Assembly: GCF_005473905.2 (NCBI RefSeq)
Contig: NZ_CP061336.1
Coordinates: 3,526,501 to 3,590,500 of the forward strand
DNA length: 64,000 nt
Direction: 5' to 3'
Source: Ruminiclostridium herbifermentans
Lineage (GTDB): Bacteria; Bacillota; Clostridia; Acetivibrionales; DSM-1351
Positions 19,691-27,896 of this stretch are shown here, one piece after another. The notes below the pieces were generated by a model. The model saw only the letters and a list, made by a program, of their open reading frames with translations. It was not told where the DNA came from and did not search any database. Position 1 is the first letter of the stretch. Every line of letters starts with the position of its first letter. A program made the translations under genes and the position numbers.

Positions 19691-21097
19691 TTACCCTGAA
19701 CTGTCATTGAAATTCTTTTTAAATATAATATCAGGGTAAGTGTAATTTCCATTTGTAATGGCAGCCTTCTCACCCGGCACTACATGAAAAGGGCTGTTTT
19801 TACGGATACTATAATCATAAGCTAGAATAAGCAATTCAAATTGCTCATCATTTTCAATTAAATGCTCTTTTGTAGAATATATCCCGTTGTCCATTTGGCT
19901 TAAAATGAACTGCTCAATCTGTGCTTTGCTGTACCTGTTTTTATTTCGGTTAATTCTCAGAATTTCTTCTTTTGACAGTTCCTTTTCAACTTCCTCTTCA
20001 ACTTCAACAGTCTCTTCAAAAACCTTGTGCTTGCCTCTCTTTTTATATAAGGAATCGGCAGAAATAATGGTATGGTCATTTATACGAATTGCTGCTGCCA
20101 CTTGATTAAGCATCTCATTATTGTTTTCACTTGACAGTAGATTGAGCAACGCAATCACATTTCCCTGCATACTGTCATCATTGCTTAACAAATACTCTAA
20201 ACGGCTTACAGTTGCCCGCACGTATTTGCTATGCTCTGTATCAATATGGGCAATTCTATTCTCCATGTTAATAATTCCACGCTCAATCTCATAAATTAAA
20301 TCCAAAAATTCATTTTCAATGTCTTCTTGTTTTATGCCTTCTGCTAACATTTTTTGTTCTAATAAATGCAGCCTTCCTTCATCCTCTTGGATTAGCCGCA
20401 GCAGCTTTTTAATATCATTTTTGTAGATATAAAAGTTGTCGCTAGTTTTTAAAAGACTATATTTTTTATTTACAATAGCTTCAACATACACATCAAGGTG
20501 CTCCTGCAAAAGTTCTTCATAATTTTCCTTTTTTAATAATGATTCAAAAAATTCATCCATATTGTGAAGCATGTCCTGTAAGGCTCTATTAAGCCTTGTT
20601 GTATTTACCTTTGCTGTCTTCAGCAACTCAATTCCAGCCTTGTTATCATAATAAAAAGAGTATATATTGGTATAAATATTCTGTATGTAAATATCTGTTT
20701 CACTTGAATCGGGATTGGCTAACTTTTTGAAAACCTCAATAAAAGCAGATGCATAATCTGGTATTACAATATTGGTTTTAAAAGAACTGTAATCCTCTAC
20801 TTTCTTCAGCCAAGTAAAACGCAGCAGTCTATTCAATATTTTAGTTGCCATTGGCTCTGCAATTGCGTCCACATCTTTAAGACTTTCAAAATCCAGTTCT
20901 TCATCATCCGCTGTTATATCAATAATCCTATCCGAAAAATGCTCTGCAATAAGCTGTATACAGGTTTCCTTGGTCAAAAAATAATCGTTATACAAATATT
21001 CATCGTATATAACCATCAATGCTTCCATATAAATATATCGATTTTTAGAATGAAACAAATGCCAGAATTGCTGCGATATTTTTAAAATTTCTTTCAT
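19691..21097 (-). CDS. jetA: JetA/MksF-like kleisin subunit
   Basis: This 468-residue protein is mostly helical. It has an N-terminal winged-helix region (about 1-100), a long helical middle with a coiled coil at 215-300, and an acidic stretch (VEEEVEKELSKEE near 370) before a C-terminal winged-helix-like end. It fits the JetA family (DUF5716-like) in length and place: it precedes jetB and jetC. The ribosome site AAGGAGACC lies five bases before the ATG, and a second copy of AATAAGGAGACC lies just upstream as a tandem duplication. The assignment rests on gene order as much as on sequence. Confidence 0.75.
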   Translation of the reverse strand: MKEILKISQQFWHLFHSKNRYIYMEALMVIYDEYLYNDYFLTKETCIQLIAEHFSDRIIDITADDEELDFESLKDVDAIAEPMATKILNRLLRFTWLKKVEDYSSFKTNIVIPDYASAFIEVFKKLANPDSSETDIYIQNIYTNIYSFYYDNKAGIELLKTAKVNTTRLNRALQDMLHNMDEFFESLLKKENYEELLQEHLDVYVEAIVNKKYSLLKTSDNFYIYKNDIKKLLRLIQEDEGRLHLLEQKMLAEGIKQEDIENEFLDLIYEIERGIINMENRIAHIDTEHSKYVRATVSRLEYLLSNDDSMQGNVIALLNLLSSENNNEMLNQVAAAIRINDHTIISADSLYKKRGKHKVFEETVEVEEEVEKELSKEEILRINRNKNRYSKAQIEQFILSQMDNGIYSTKEHLIENDEQFELLILAYDYSIRKNSPFHVVPGEKAAITNGNYTYPDIIFKKNFNDSSG

Positions 21098-21750
21098 TTG
21101 GTCTCCTTATTGGGGTCTCCTTATTGCAATTATCCCTTGCAAACCTAGTGTAAAATACTGAGTCTTAAATTAATTAACTACATTTGAAATATTTATATTA
21201 ATTGCTCATTTTATTCAACTATCATATATAAAGTCTATTGGTGCTAAAAAAACACCACTTGTAATTATAACACTGTATCAATTTTATTGAAGATAAAATA
21301 TTAAAAATATTAAAACAAAATTTCTGTATACCCATCTATTACTGCTATATGCAATAAATAGTACAAAGTAGTAATATATCTAATTACGAGGCTAAGTTAG
21401 AAATTGATGCTAGAAATAATAGGTGAAGAACAAGTATTGCAGCCGACACAGCAAAAGTAAAGTAGCGGTGAGTATTAATCCGAGACAAGGAGGCCTTGAT
21501 TATACTGTCGGCGGAAGTACTTGTTCTTTACAGTAATTATTTCAGCGTCATTTTCGTGAGCGAGCAATAGATATATATTGCACAGGAGTACTATTTAAGT
21601 ATGTATTTACTTCTTGCATAGATATATATCAAAAAAACATTGACGAATATTTGCTATTTTAGTATCTTAATAGTATATTTAAATTGTAAATAAATGCAAT
21701 AATAGAATAAAAATACGAGTTTGCAAAATCAAAATAATTAGGATGGTAAA
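21098..21750. other. Divergent intergenic region carrying repeat element copy A
   Basis: This region separates the jet operon from the sensor gene. It holds the 240-bp structured repeat at 21356-21596; the rest is AT-rich and promoter-bearing, with no supported gene. Confidence 0.6.
21356..21596 (+). repeat. Structured dispersed element, copy A
   Basis: The ends AAATAGTAC and GTACTATTT are perfect inverted repeats. Inside, the whole 240 bases fold as one long hairpin: GAACAAGTA pairs with TACTTGTTC, GCCGAC with GTCGGC, and the tip is CAAGG-AGG-CCTTG within TAAT/ATTA. It matches copies at 42486-42823 and 60830-61064 and the shortened copy at 26693-26870. Confidence 0.8.
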
Positions 21751-24633
21751 ATGAGAAGTAAAATAATTTTGTTCACATTGCTTATGTCAGTATTATCTTT
21801 AACTATCATCTGCTATTTTCTTAATAAAGATTTAGTATTAGATACTTTTACTGACTACTCACCTACAAATGAAATTTATTTTAAATCCCCGCTTAATAAC
21901 AGTATTAAATTTTCAGATATATCCTTTGCTACATCAGATACTCAGAAAAACATGTATGCCATTGACAATAATCGTAACAAGATTATGAAAATTGATTCTA
22001 GTGGTAATCTAGTATTTAAGCTTGATAAGGATAGTATAATGCCTTATTTGAATGATAATGCTAACATTTCTGCAAATCCCATTAAAGAAATTATTTATAA
22101 TATTGTAGATTTTTCAGTGGATGAAAATCAGAATTTGTATATTCTTGTAGATTGCTTTGGTATTCACGGTCGCTATGTTCATTACAGTTTATTATTATCC
22201 TATAACCCCTTTGGCAAGTTTAACAGAGAGGTATACTGCGAAATATACGATGAAAAATCATCTCCAATTTCAGTAGGCAGACTAAAAGGACTTCAGGTAA
22301 AGAATGGTTTTTTATATTTCTACATAAAAAATGTTGAAGACAGCAGAGCAAAAATTAAAAAGTACAACTGTGAAACCTTTACTTTTGAGAATTGCGATAG
22401 TGATATTAATTTGAACTATATAGCTGACATCATTGGAACAGATACGGATATAAGATATATTTCTACAACACAGGGTAATATTTTTTCAATGGATACTAAC
22501 GGAAACTTCAATTTGATATATCCTTCCGACAAAGTTAGTAATCAAAGGTATATTCCTTTCAATCTATACAAGCATAATGATGATTTATTATTTTGTGACA
22601 AGAATACAAATAGTATTATCCGAATAAAACCTGACGGGCAACCCGAAACTCTTTATTCCTTAAATTTTTTGCGAAAGTATGATAATGACCAAGCATCCTT
22701 TTTTGATATAAGAAGTATAGGTGTAAATTCTGATGGAAATATAATGGTTGCAGCTTCTGAAATACCCAAAGATTCTGATAAATCAATAAATACCCTTACA
22801 ATTATGACCCTTGAAGGAAAAGTACTGCAAACAATAAATCAAGCCAAATTTTCTGCAAAGGACATATTCCTGCATATGCTTATATGTCTTTTGGCCATAT
22901 TAGTACTTTTGTGCATACTTTACTTATTTATAAAGCTGGTAAAAAACGTACTTCGCAAAAAATTATGGCTAAAGTTGTTATCAATACTGTTACCTGTAAT
23001 GATACTAACATTAGGATTTTCTGGAGTACGGATTTATACTTCCCTCAATCAGGATATTATTGAAAGTGAAATGAATAATAAATTAAAGCTTATTGTTCAT
23101 TCCGGAGTTCAGCATCTTGATGTAGAAAAGTTTAATGCTATAAAACAGCCGTCCGACTACATGAATAATGATTATAACGAGTTATGGCAATATATTTATT
23201 TATCTATTGAAAATAATAGAAATGGAAATTTAGATACAGAATCTGAATACATAAAATCCCATGTTGATTCAAGCGGAATAACCATTGCGCTATATAAATA
23301 TGAATCTGGAAAGCTATTCACTTGTATTGACTTTGGTAAAAACACCATGCCTTTTACCCCTATAGTGAATAATAGATATTTTATTCCTGAAAATATGAAA
23401 GACACAAAAGCAGTAAATATATCTATATATAATGAAAAGAACACCAAATTTGCTGTCACACCTATCTTTGATGGTGACGGTAAAACAGTAGGCTTCTATC
23501 AGGCAAGTTTAAATATGGAAGGTATACAGCTCCAAGCTCTGCAATTAATCAATCAAATAATTTATATCATGATTGGGGCAGTAATTATTTTCACAATTAT
23601 GATGTACTTCTTGATAAGGAAATTGTTAAAACCTTTGAAGGAACTTGAAGAAGGAGCTAATAAGCTGGCAAATGAGGAATGGGATACAAGGCTGTCTGTT
23701 AGAACTCAAGATGAGATAGGAAAATTATGCAATACATTTAATGATATGACAGAGTTTATTAACAAATATAGGTCTGCTTCAGATAAATTTGTTCCTAGTT
23801 TGTTTTTAAAAAATATTGGATTAGATAATATAACAGAAGTAGAACTTAGCGGTATAAAAAAAGACGATATGAGCATATTGTATTTAAGTATTCGATCCTT
23901 CTTTGACATGGAGGAGGCTAAGATACCACACGATAGCTTTGAATTAATTAATAAGCTTCTTGGTATTATGGGACAAGTTGTAAGAACTAATGATGGATTT
24001 GTAAGCCAGAGTTTTGGAGCAAATTTAATAGCAGTTTTCCCAAGAAGCGCAAGTGATGCTCTAAAAAGTGCTGTTGAAATAGAAAAAGAAATGCTAAAGC
24101 TAAATATAAGCCGAAATAAACAAGGAAAAGAGTCAATTGATATTGGAATCGGAATTCATAAAGGCTCAATTATGATGGGTATTGTAGGAGAAAGCGAGCG
24201 AATGGAAGCTTCAGTTGTATCCTATGTGGTAAATCAGGCAAATGAATTAGAAAATCTGGCTCGTAAGCTTGGTGCCTCTATCCTTGTAAGTAAAAATGTT
24301 ATTACTGACATGGATGACTCTCTGAAATACAAAAACCGTTTTGTCGGAAAATTCAATATTGGTGAGGTTTTAGAGGTTTATGATGTATTTGAAGGAGAAG
24401 AAGATTTCGTGAAAAGGCTTAAAGAGGACACTAAGGAGTTATTTGATGAAGGAGTTTCTCTTTACCTTTCTGGCAAATTCAATAATGCAAGAAGAAATTT
24501 TGTGGAAGTAATAAAGCAAAACCATGATGATATAGCTGCAAAATTATACTTTTTTGAGTGTGACAAATTAAGTGAAAAATATCAGTCAGATGAATTACTA
24601 AAGGACTGGAATGGAGTTTTAAAAATAAAATAG
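21751..24633 (+). CDS. Membrane sensor: propeller, HAMP and degenerate class III cyclase with TPR tail
   Basis: This 960-residue protein has an N-terminal membrane helix (5-25), an extracytoplasmic NHL-like propeller (about 60-360), two membrane helices (370-395, 405-430), a second outside sensor domain (430-600) and a fourth helix (603-623). It continues with HAMP (624-680), an adenylate/guanylate cyclase homology domain (705-890) and a TPR-like end (895-950). The topology is self-consistent. Both metal-binding Asp residues of the cyclase domain are replaced: FADIRGF-type becomes YLSIRSF, and the GDG-type loop becomes GANLIAVF. Catalysis is therefore doubtful, and a nucleotide-binding or scaffolding role is more likely. 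The gene lies upstream of a MORN protein and the eCIS. Confidence 0.85.
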   Translation: MRSKIILFTLLMSVLSLTIICYFLNKDLVLDTFTDYSPTNEIYFKSPLNNSIKFSDISFATSDTQKNMYAIDNNRNKIMKIDSSGNLVFKLDKDSIMPYLNDNANISANPIKEIIYNIVDFSVDENQNLYILVDCFGIHGRYVHYSLLLSYNPFGKFNREVYCEIYDEKSSPISVGRLKGLQVKNGFLYFYIKNVEDSRAKIKKYNCETFTFENCDSDINLNYIADIIGTDTDIRYISTTQGNIFSMDTNGNFNLIYPSDKVSNQRYIPFNLYKHNDDLLFCDKNTNSIIRIKPDGQPETLYSLNFLRKYDNDQASFFDIRSIGVNSDGNIMVAASEIPKDSDKSINTLTIMTLEGKVLQTINQAKFSAKDIFLHMLICLLAILVLLCILYLFIKLVKNVLRKKLWLKLLSILLPVMILTLGFSGVRIYTSLNQDIIESEMNNKLKLIVHSGVQHLDVEKFNAIKQPSDYMNNDYNELWQYIYLSIENNRNGNLDTESEYIKSHVDSSGITIALYKYESGKLFTCIDFGKNTMPFTPIVNNRYFIPENMKDTKAVNISIYNEKNTKFAVTPIFDGDGKTVGFYQASLNMEGIQLQALQLINQIIYIMIGAVIIFTIMMYFLIRKLLKPLKELEEGANKLANEEWDTRLSVRTQDEIGKLCNTFNDMTEFINKYRSASDKFVPSLFLKNIGLDNITEVELSGIKKDDMSILYLSIRSFFDMEEAKIPHDSFELINKLLGIMGQVVRTNDGFVSQSFGANLIAVFPRSASDALKSAVEIEKEMLKLNISRNKQGKESIDIGIGIHKGSIMMGIVGESERMEASVVSYVVNQANELENLARKLGASILVSKNVITDMDDSLKYKNRFVGKFNIGEVLEVYDVFEGEEDFVKRLKEDTKELFDEGVSLYLSGKFNNARRNFVEVIKQNHDDIAAKLYFFECDKLSEKYQSDELLKDWNGVLKIK

Positions 24634-24635
24634 AT

Positions 24636-24662
24636 AAATCAACTTTCAAAGTTGATTTTATA
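24636..24662 (+). terminator. Rho-independent terminator after the sensor gene
   Basis: AATCAACTTT pairs with AAAGTTGATT around a one-base centre and is followed by TTAT. Confidence 0.65.
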
Positions 24663-24762
24663 GGTGTAGGATAATTATCGGATTAGATATTTCCCCTGCA
24701 CCGAAGACGTTTTTAAATTGATTAACTAATTTCTTTTGAGATTTACATAAGGGGTAATTACT

Positions 24763-26442
24763 ATGCTGGAAAAAAACATACAAAAGTCTTTACCTATAAC
24801 TAAAACAAGTTCTATGCTTTTTAAGGGAATATCTGAAATACCCATGAAGATTATAAGTTTTCCTGTAAAGCTTATTAAAGGAATTCCAAAAGCAGCAGGA
24901 AAGCTTCTAATGGCAAATGAACCTACAATAAAAAGTTATTTTAAGTTAGGCAGATATTATATACTGAAAAAGCTTGTTCTGCTTGTGGTAATGCTTTTAG
25001 CCATAATTGTGGTATCTGTTCCATTTATCAAGTACTTATTACAGAACTATGACTTCACAAAGGTTATAGTCTATGGTTCAACTTTACATAAAAATTATGA
25101 CGGCAAAGCAAGGCTTGTTTCATATGATACAAATGGAGATAAAAATACCACTTATATCGGTGAGTTTAAAAATGGCAAATACCAAGGTAATGGCACAGAA
25201 TATTATACAACTGGCAATGTAAAGTATACAGGCGAGTTTAAAAATGGTGAATATGATGGAACCGGCACTTTTTATTTAGAAGATAATACAGGTAACCTTT
25301 ACTATAAGCTTTATAATGGTGATTTTAAAAGCAGTAACTATGATGGCAATGGCACAGAATATTTTAGTTCAGGCAAAATCAAATATGAGGGTGAATTTAA
25401 AAACAGCAAGTATGAAGGTAAAGGTGTAGAATATTTTGAATCAGGCGAAATTAAATACGAAGGTGAGTTTAAAAATAGCAAGTATGAGGGTAAAGGCGTA
25501 GAATATTATAATTCAGGCACTGTAAAATACGAGGGTGAGTTTAAAAACAGCAAATATCACGGAAATGGAAAGCTTTACTATTCTAATGGAAACCGTCAAT
25601 ATGAAGGAAGCTTTTATTTTGGCAGCTTTGACGGAATAGGTGTTAAATACTCAATTGAGGGTTACAAAGAGTATGAAGGCGGATATAAAAACGGAAATTA
25701 TTCAGGTGAAGGAACTGAATATACTATAGACGGAAATGTCTTATACAAAGGTTTCTTTTCCGATAATAAATATAATGGAATTGGAACACTTTATAACCAA
25801 AAGCTTGGAGACATTTATAAAGGCTATTTTAAGGACGGTAATCCGTTTTATCAAGGGTTTCTCGGACTTTCTGATTCAAAATTGAAAGAAATTGTTGGCG
25901 AGCCTGACAAACCTTCTGATAATATATCTGGTGCATCATCTGAAACAGATATTAATGATATTTCCATTGATTCACTTTCCGCATATGCATCTACGTTTAC
26001 CTCTAAAACTGCATATAATCCTGCAGCTTCAATTTCACCAGCATCAGCACCTATTATTCCAGCTTATTCACCGCTAGCTATATCTATGTCTGCTCCTACA
26101 GCTACACCAACAGAAAAAGGCACAGTCTTGAGTTATGAAAAGTACGCAATGGAGTTTATAATGGAGCCCTTATCCCCTACTCAAAAAACACCTGTGGTTC
26201 AAGTTGTGAGGGTATCAGGTAAAAACACCGTAGCAGGTATCTCCTGTGGAATTAGCTATAAAGATTTTAAAGATATCTCTGCAAATAAAGGAATAGAAAT
26301 GTCGGTCTTTCGCAAGGTTGATAATTTCACAATTGCAGGTTTTAGAGAAAATGAATACATATATACACTGTACTTTAATAACGCAAACGACTCCTTGGAT
26401 TATATAGAAATACAAGCGGAAGACCTCGGGGAAAGCAGTTAA
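24763..26442 (+). CDS. MORN-repeat membrane protein
   Basis: This 559-residue protein has an amphipathic N-terminus and a membrane helix near 70-90. About ten MORN repeats follow (pattern Y-x-GEFKNGKY-x-G-x-G-x-x-Y, residues 120-360). A Ser/Pro/Ala-rich linker (about 385-455) and a C-terminal domain of 100 residues without known motif end the protein. MORN arrays bind lipids or proteins and often act as membrane scaffolds. AGGGG precedes the ATG. It follows the sensor gene by 130 bases, with a terminator between. Repeats 3-5 are nearly identical in DNA, so the array has expanded recently. Confidence 0.85.
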   Translation: MLEKNIQKSLPITKTSSMLFKGISEIPMKIISFPVKLIKGIPKAAGKLLMANEPTIKSYFKLGRYYILKKLVLLVVMLLAIIVVSVPFIKYLLQNYDFTKVIVYGSTLHKNYDGKARLVSYDTNGDKNTTYIGEFKNGKYQGNGTEYYTTGNVKYTGEFKNGEYDGTGTFYLEDNTGNLYYKLYNGDFKSSNYDGNGTEYFSSGKIKYEGEFKNSKYEGKGVEYFESGEIKYEGEFKNSKYEGKGVEYYNSGTVKYEGEFKNSKYHGNGKLYYSNGNRQYEGSFYFGSFDGIGVKYSIEGYKEYEGGYKNGNYSGEGTEYTIDGNVLYKGFFSDNKYNGIGTLYNQKLGDIYKGYFKDGNPFYQGFLGLSDSKLKEIVGEPDKPSDNISGASSETDINDISIDSLSAYASTFTSKTAYNPAASISPASAPIIPAYSPLAISMSAPTATPTEKGTVLSYEKYAMEFIMEPLSPTQKTPVVQVVRVSGKNTVAGISCGISYKDFKDISANKGIEMSVFRKVDNFTIAGFRENEYIYTLYFNNANDSLDYIEIQAEDLGESS

Positions 26443-26913
26443 TGAATGCAATTAGCATATACTTCTCCCAACCATTTTAGGAAGATTAAGTGCAATAATA
26501 CAATTTTATAATTATAAAATAGAAAACTTTTAATACTAAATAATTTGAACAGCATTTGCGGACTACATTCCATAGCTACATGTTCATATATGAAAACTGT
26601 AATAATATAAGCTTGATAAAGTTAGTATAAAATCTGATAGAGGAGGAAATAAGCCCATAGCAACATAATTGCCAAAATAAATAAAATTTCACAAAGGAAC
26701 TGTTGTAAAACAACAATTTCTATATACCGATAATTTATTAAGAGAAATAGTACAAAGTAACAGTATATATCTAATTGCGACGCTCGGTTAGAAATTGATG
26801 CTATAAATAGTAGATGACGAACAAGTATTGTAGCCGACACATCATATTTTTTGTTTTACAACGGCCCTTTATGCATTCCTAATTTATGCTAAATGCTGGG
26901 CTTGTAAATTATT
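26443..26913. other. Intergenic with shortened repeat copy C
   Basis: No gene is supported. It contains element copy C at 26693-26870. Confidence 0.6.
26693..26870 (+). repeat. Structured dispersed element, copy C, internally deleted
   Basis: The left half matches copies A and B through GTAGCCGACAC, then jumps to the outer right end. Outer inverted ends are visible: a left end beginning AAAGGAACTGTTGTAAAAC and a right end GTTTTACAACGGCCCTTT. Such an internal deletion with kept ends is typical of non-autonomous mobile elements. Confidence 0.75.
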
Positions 26914-27300
26914 ATGAGTTTTTTAGTTTGTGGTGGAGCACAGCTCCAATGCAGTTTCGGTGCAGCTCCCTCCTGCCTTACTGTGCTTCCAAAAAGTAAG
27001 GTTATGAGTCCTATGCCTGCTGCCAATATAATGGATAATGTACCAATGGTAAATATTCTTCCCTTCGGGATGTGTAGCTCACTTACAAATCCAACCGTTG
27101 CGTCAGCAACATCAGCTGCACTGGGTGTATTAACCCCGATGCCATGTGTTCCTGCAATATCTGCTCCTTGGGCCCCCGGTTCACCCACGGTACTTTTAGC
27201 AAATTTTCCTGCTTTAAATAATAGTTCAAAGCTTATGTGCATGTGGGGCGGAGTTATACAAATCCTTTCACCCGGTCAAACAGCTATTAATGTGCCGTAA
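26914..27300 (+). CDS. PAAR-like protein (DUF4280), probable spike tip
   Basis: This 128-residue protein, rich in Pro, Ala and Cys, follows the DUF4280 pattern: it opens MSFLVCGGAQLQCSFG, has repeated MPxxNIxDxxPMVN-type turns, FGMCSSLTNP, and ends MWGGVIQILSPGQT. PAAR-like proteins cap the VgrG spike of contractile injection systems and can carry cargo. The gene is on the opposite strand to the eCIS operon and converges on its last gene. The Shine-Dalgarno site is weak. The PAAR-like call is firm; use by this eCIS is inference from location. Confidence 0.85.
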   Translation: MSFLVCGGAQLQCSFGAAPSCLTVLPKSKVMSPMPAANIMDNVPMVNILPFGMCSSLTNPTVASATSAALGVLTPMPCVPAISAPWAPGSPTVLLANFPALNNSSKLMCMWGGVIQILSPGQTAINVP

Positions 27301-27326
27301 AACAAACGGCACAACGGTGTTTTTAT
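27291..27326 (+). terminator. Possible terminator after the PAAR-like gene
   Basis: GTGCCGT (overlapping the stop codon) pairs with ACGGCAC, with GTTTTTAT a few bases further on. Confidence 0.45.
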
Positions 27327-27339
27327 GTATAAAATTACT

Positions 27340-27870
27340 CTAATTTACATTATCATAATTATTCCCTGTCTCTTTTCGCTGAAGAACTTGTTCTTTTAAC
27401 ATATCTATTGCCTGCTGTGCATCACGTTCATCATTTCTTTCATCATATTTCTTAGCTTTATACTTTACACTATGCACTCCTTTACCTGCATGGTTATGTT
27501 TTTGTCTACTAAGGTCGCGCCCAGTTGTCTCACACATTGCCTCTTCTTCAGGCGTCAATTCGTATTCTGGGTTTTTGGTTTCTCTTCTTCTCATTTGGTA
27601 AACTTCAGCCTTTTCTCCTAACATTAACTGTGAATCAGCACTACTTCCAATGGTACTCTGATTCTGTATAGCCCCTACTGCTGTTAATGATTGTAGTTCT
27701 TTGCCTGCCCTCTGAATAGCAGACATTGGATAATCAGCTTTCATTTGAAAAGTTCTCTTTGAATTATCTAACTTTGCAGCTTTACTATTTTGTTGCCTTA
27801 ATTGACATCCTTTTAATTGATGAGTACGATCTGATTTTCCATAATCAGCTTTCCCTTTATTTTCATACAT
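27340..27870 (-). CDS. Small hydrophilic protein with MYE leader, candidate eCIS cargo
   Basis: This 176-residue, highly charged protein has no recognised domain. It starts MYENKGKADYGKSDRTHQ, resembling the MYE starts of the 50191 and 54173 genes at the other end of the cluster. The ATG at 27870 is chosen over an in-frame GTG at 27879 because AAGGAG lies eight bases before it. The C-terminal third has a HNHAGKGVHSVKYKAKKY segment, which could bind metal or nucleic acid, but this is a guess. It is the last gene on the minus strand of the eCIS locus, 26 bases after the 27897 gene. Confidence 0.65.
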   Translation of the reverse strand: MYENKGKADYGKSDRTHQLKGCQLRQQNSKAAKLDNSKRTFQMKADYPMSAIQRAGKELQSLTAVGAIQNQSTIGSSADSQLMLGEKAEVYQMRRRETKNPEYELTPEEEAMCETTGRDLSRQKHNHAGKGVHSVKYKAKKYDERNDERDAQQAIDMLKEQVLQRKETGNNYDNVN

Positions 27871-27896
27871 GTCCTTCACTCCTTTTCCCTGGCAGC

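Noticed and set aside
21356-21596. Group II intron fragment as an explanation of the repeat
   Set aside because: No domain V catalytic hairpin or reverse-transcriptase remnant is seen, and the inverted ends are better explained by a hairpin element.
26889-27242. 117-residue minus-strand frame
   Set aside because: It is antisense to the PAAR-like gene, which has clear family motifs on the plus strand.
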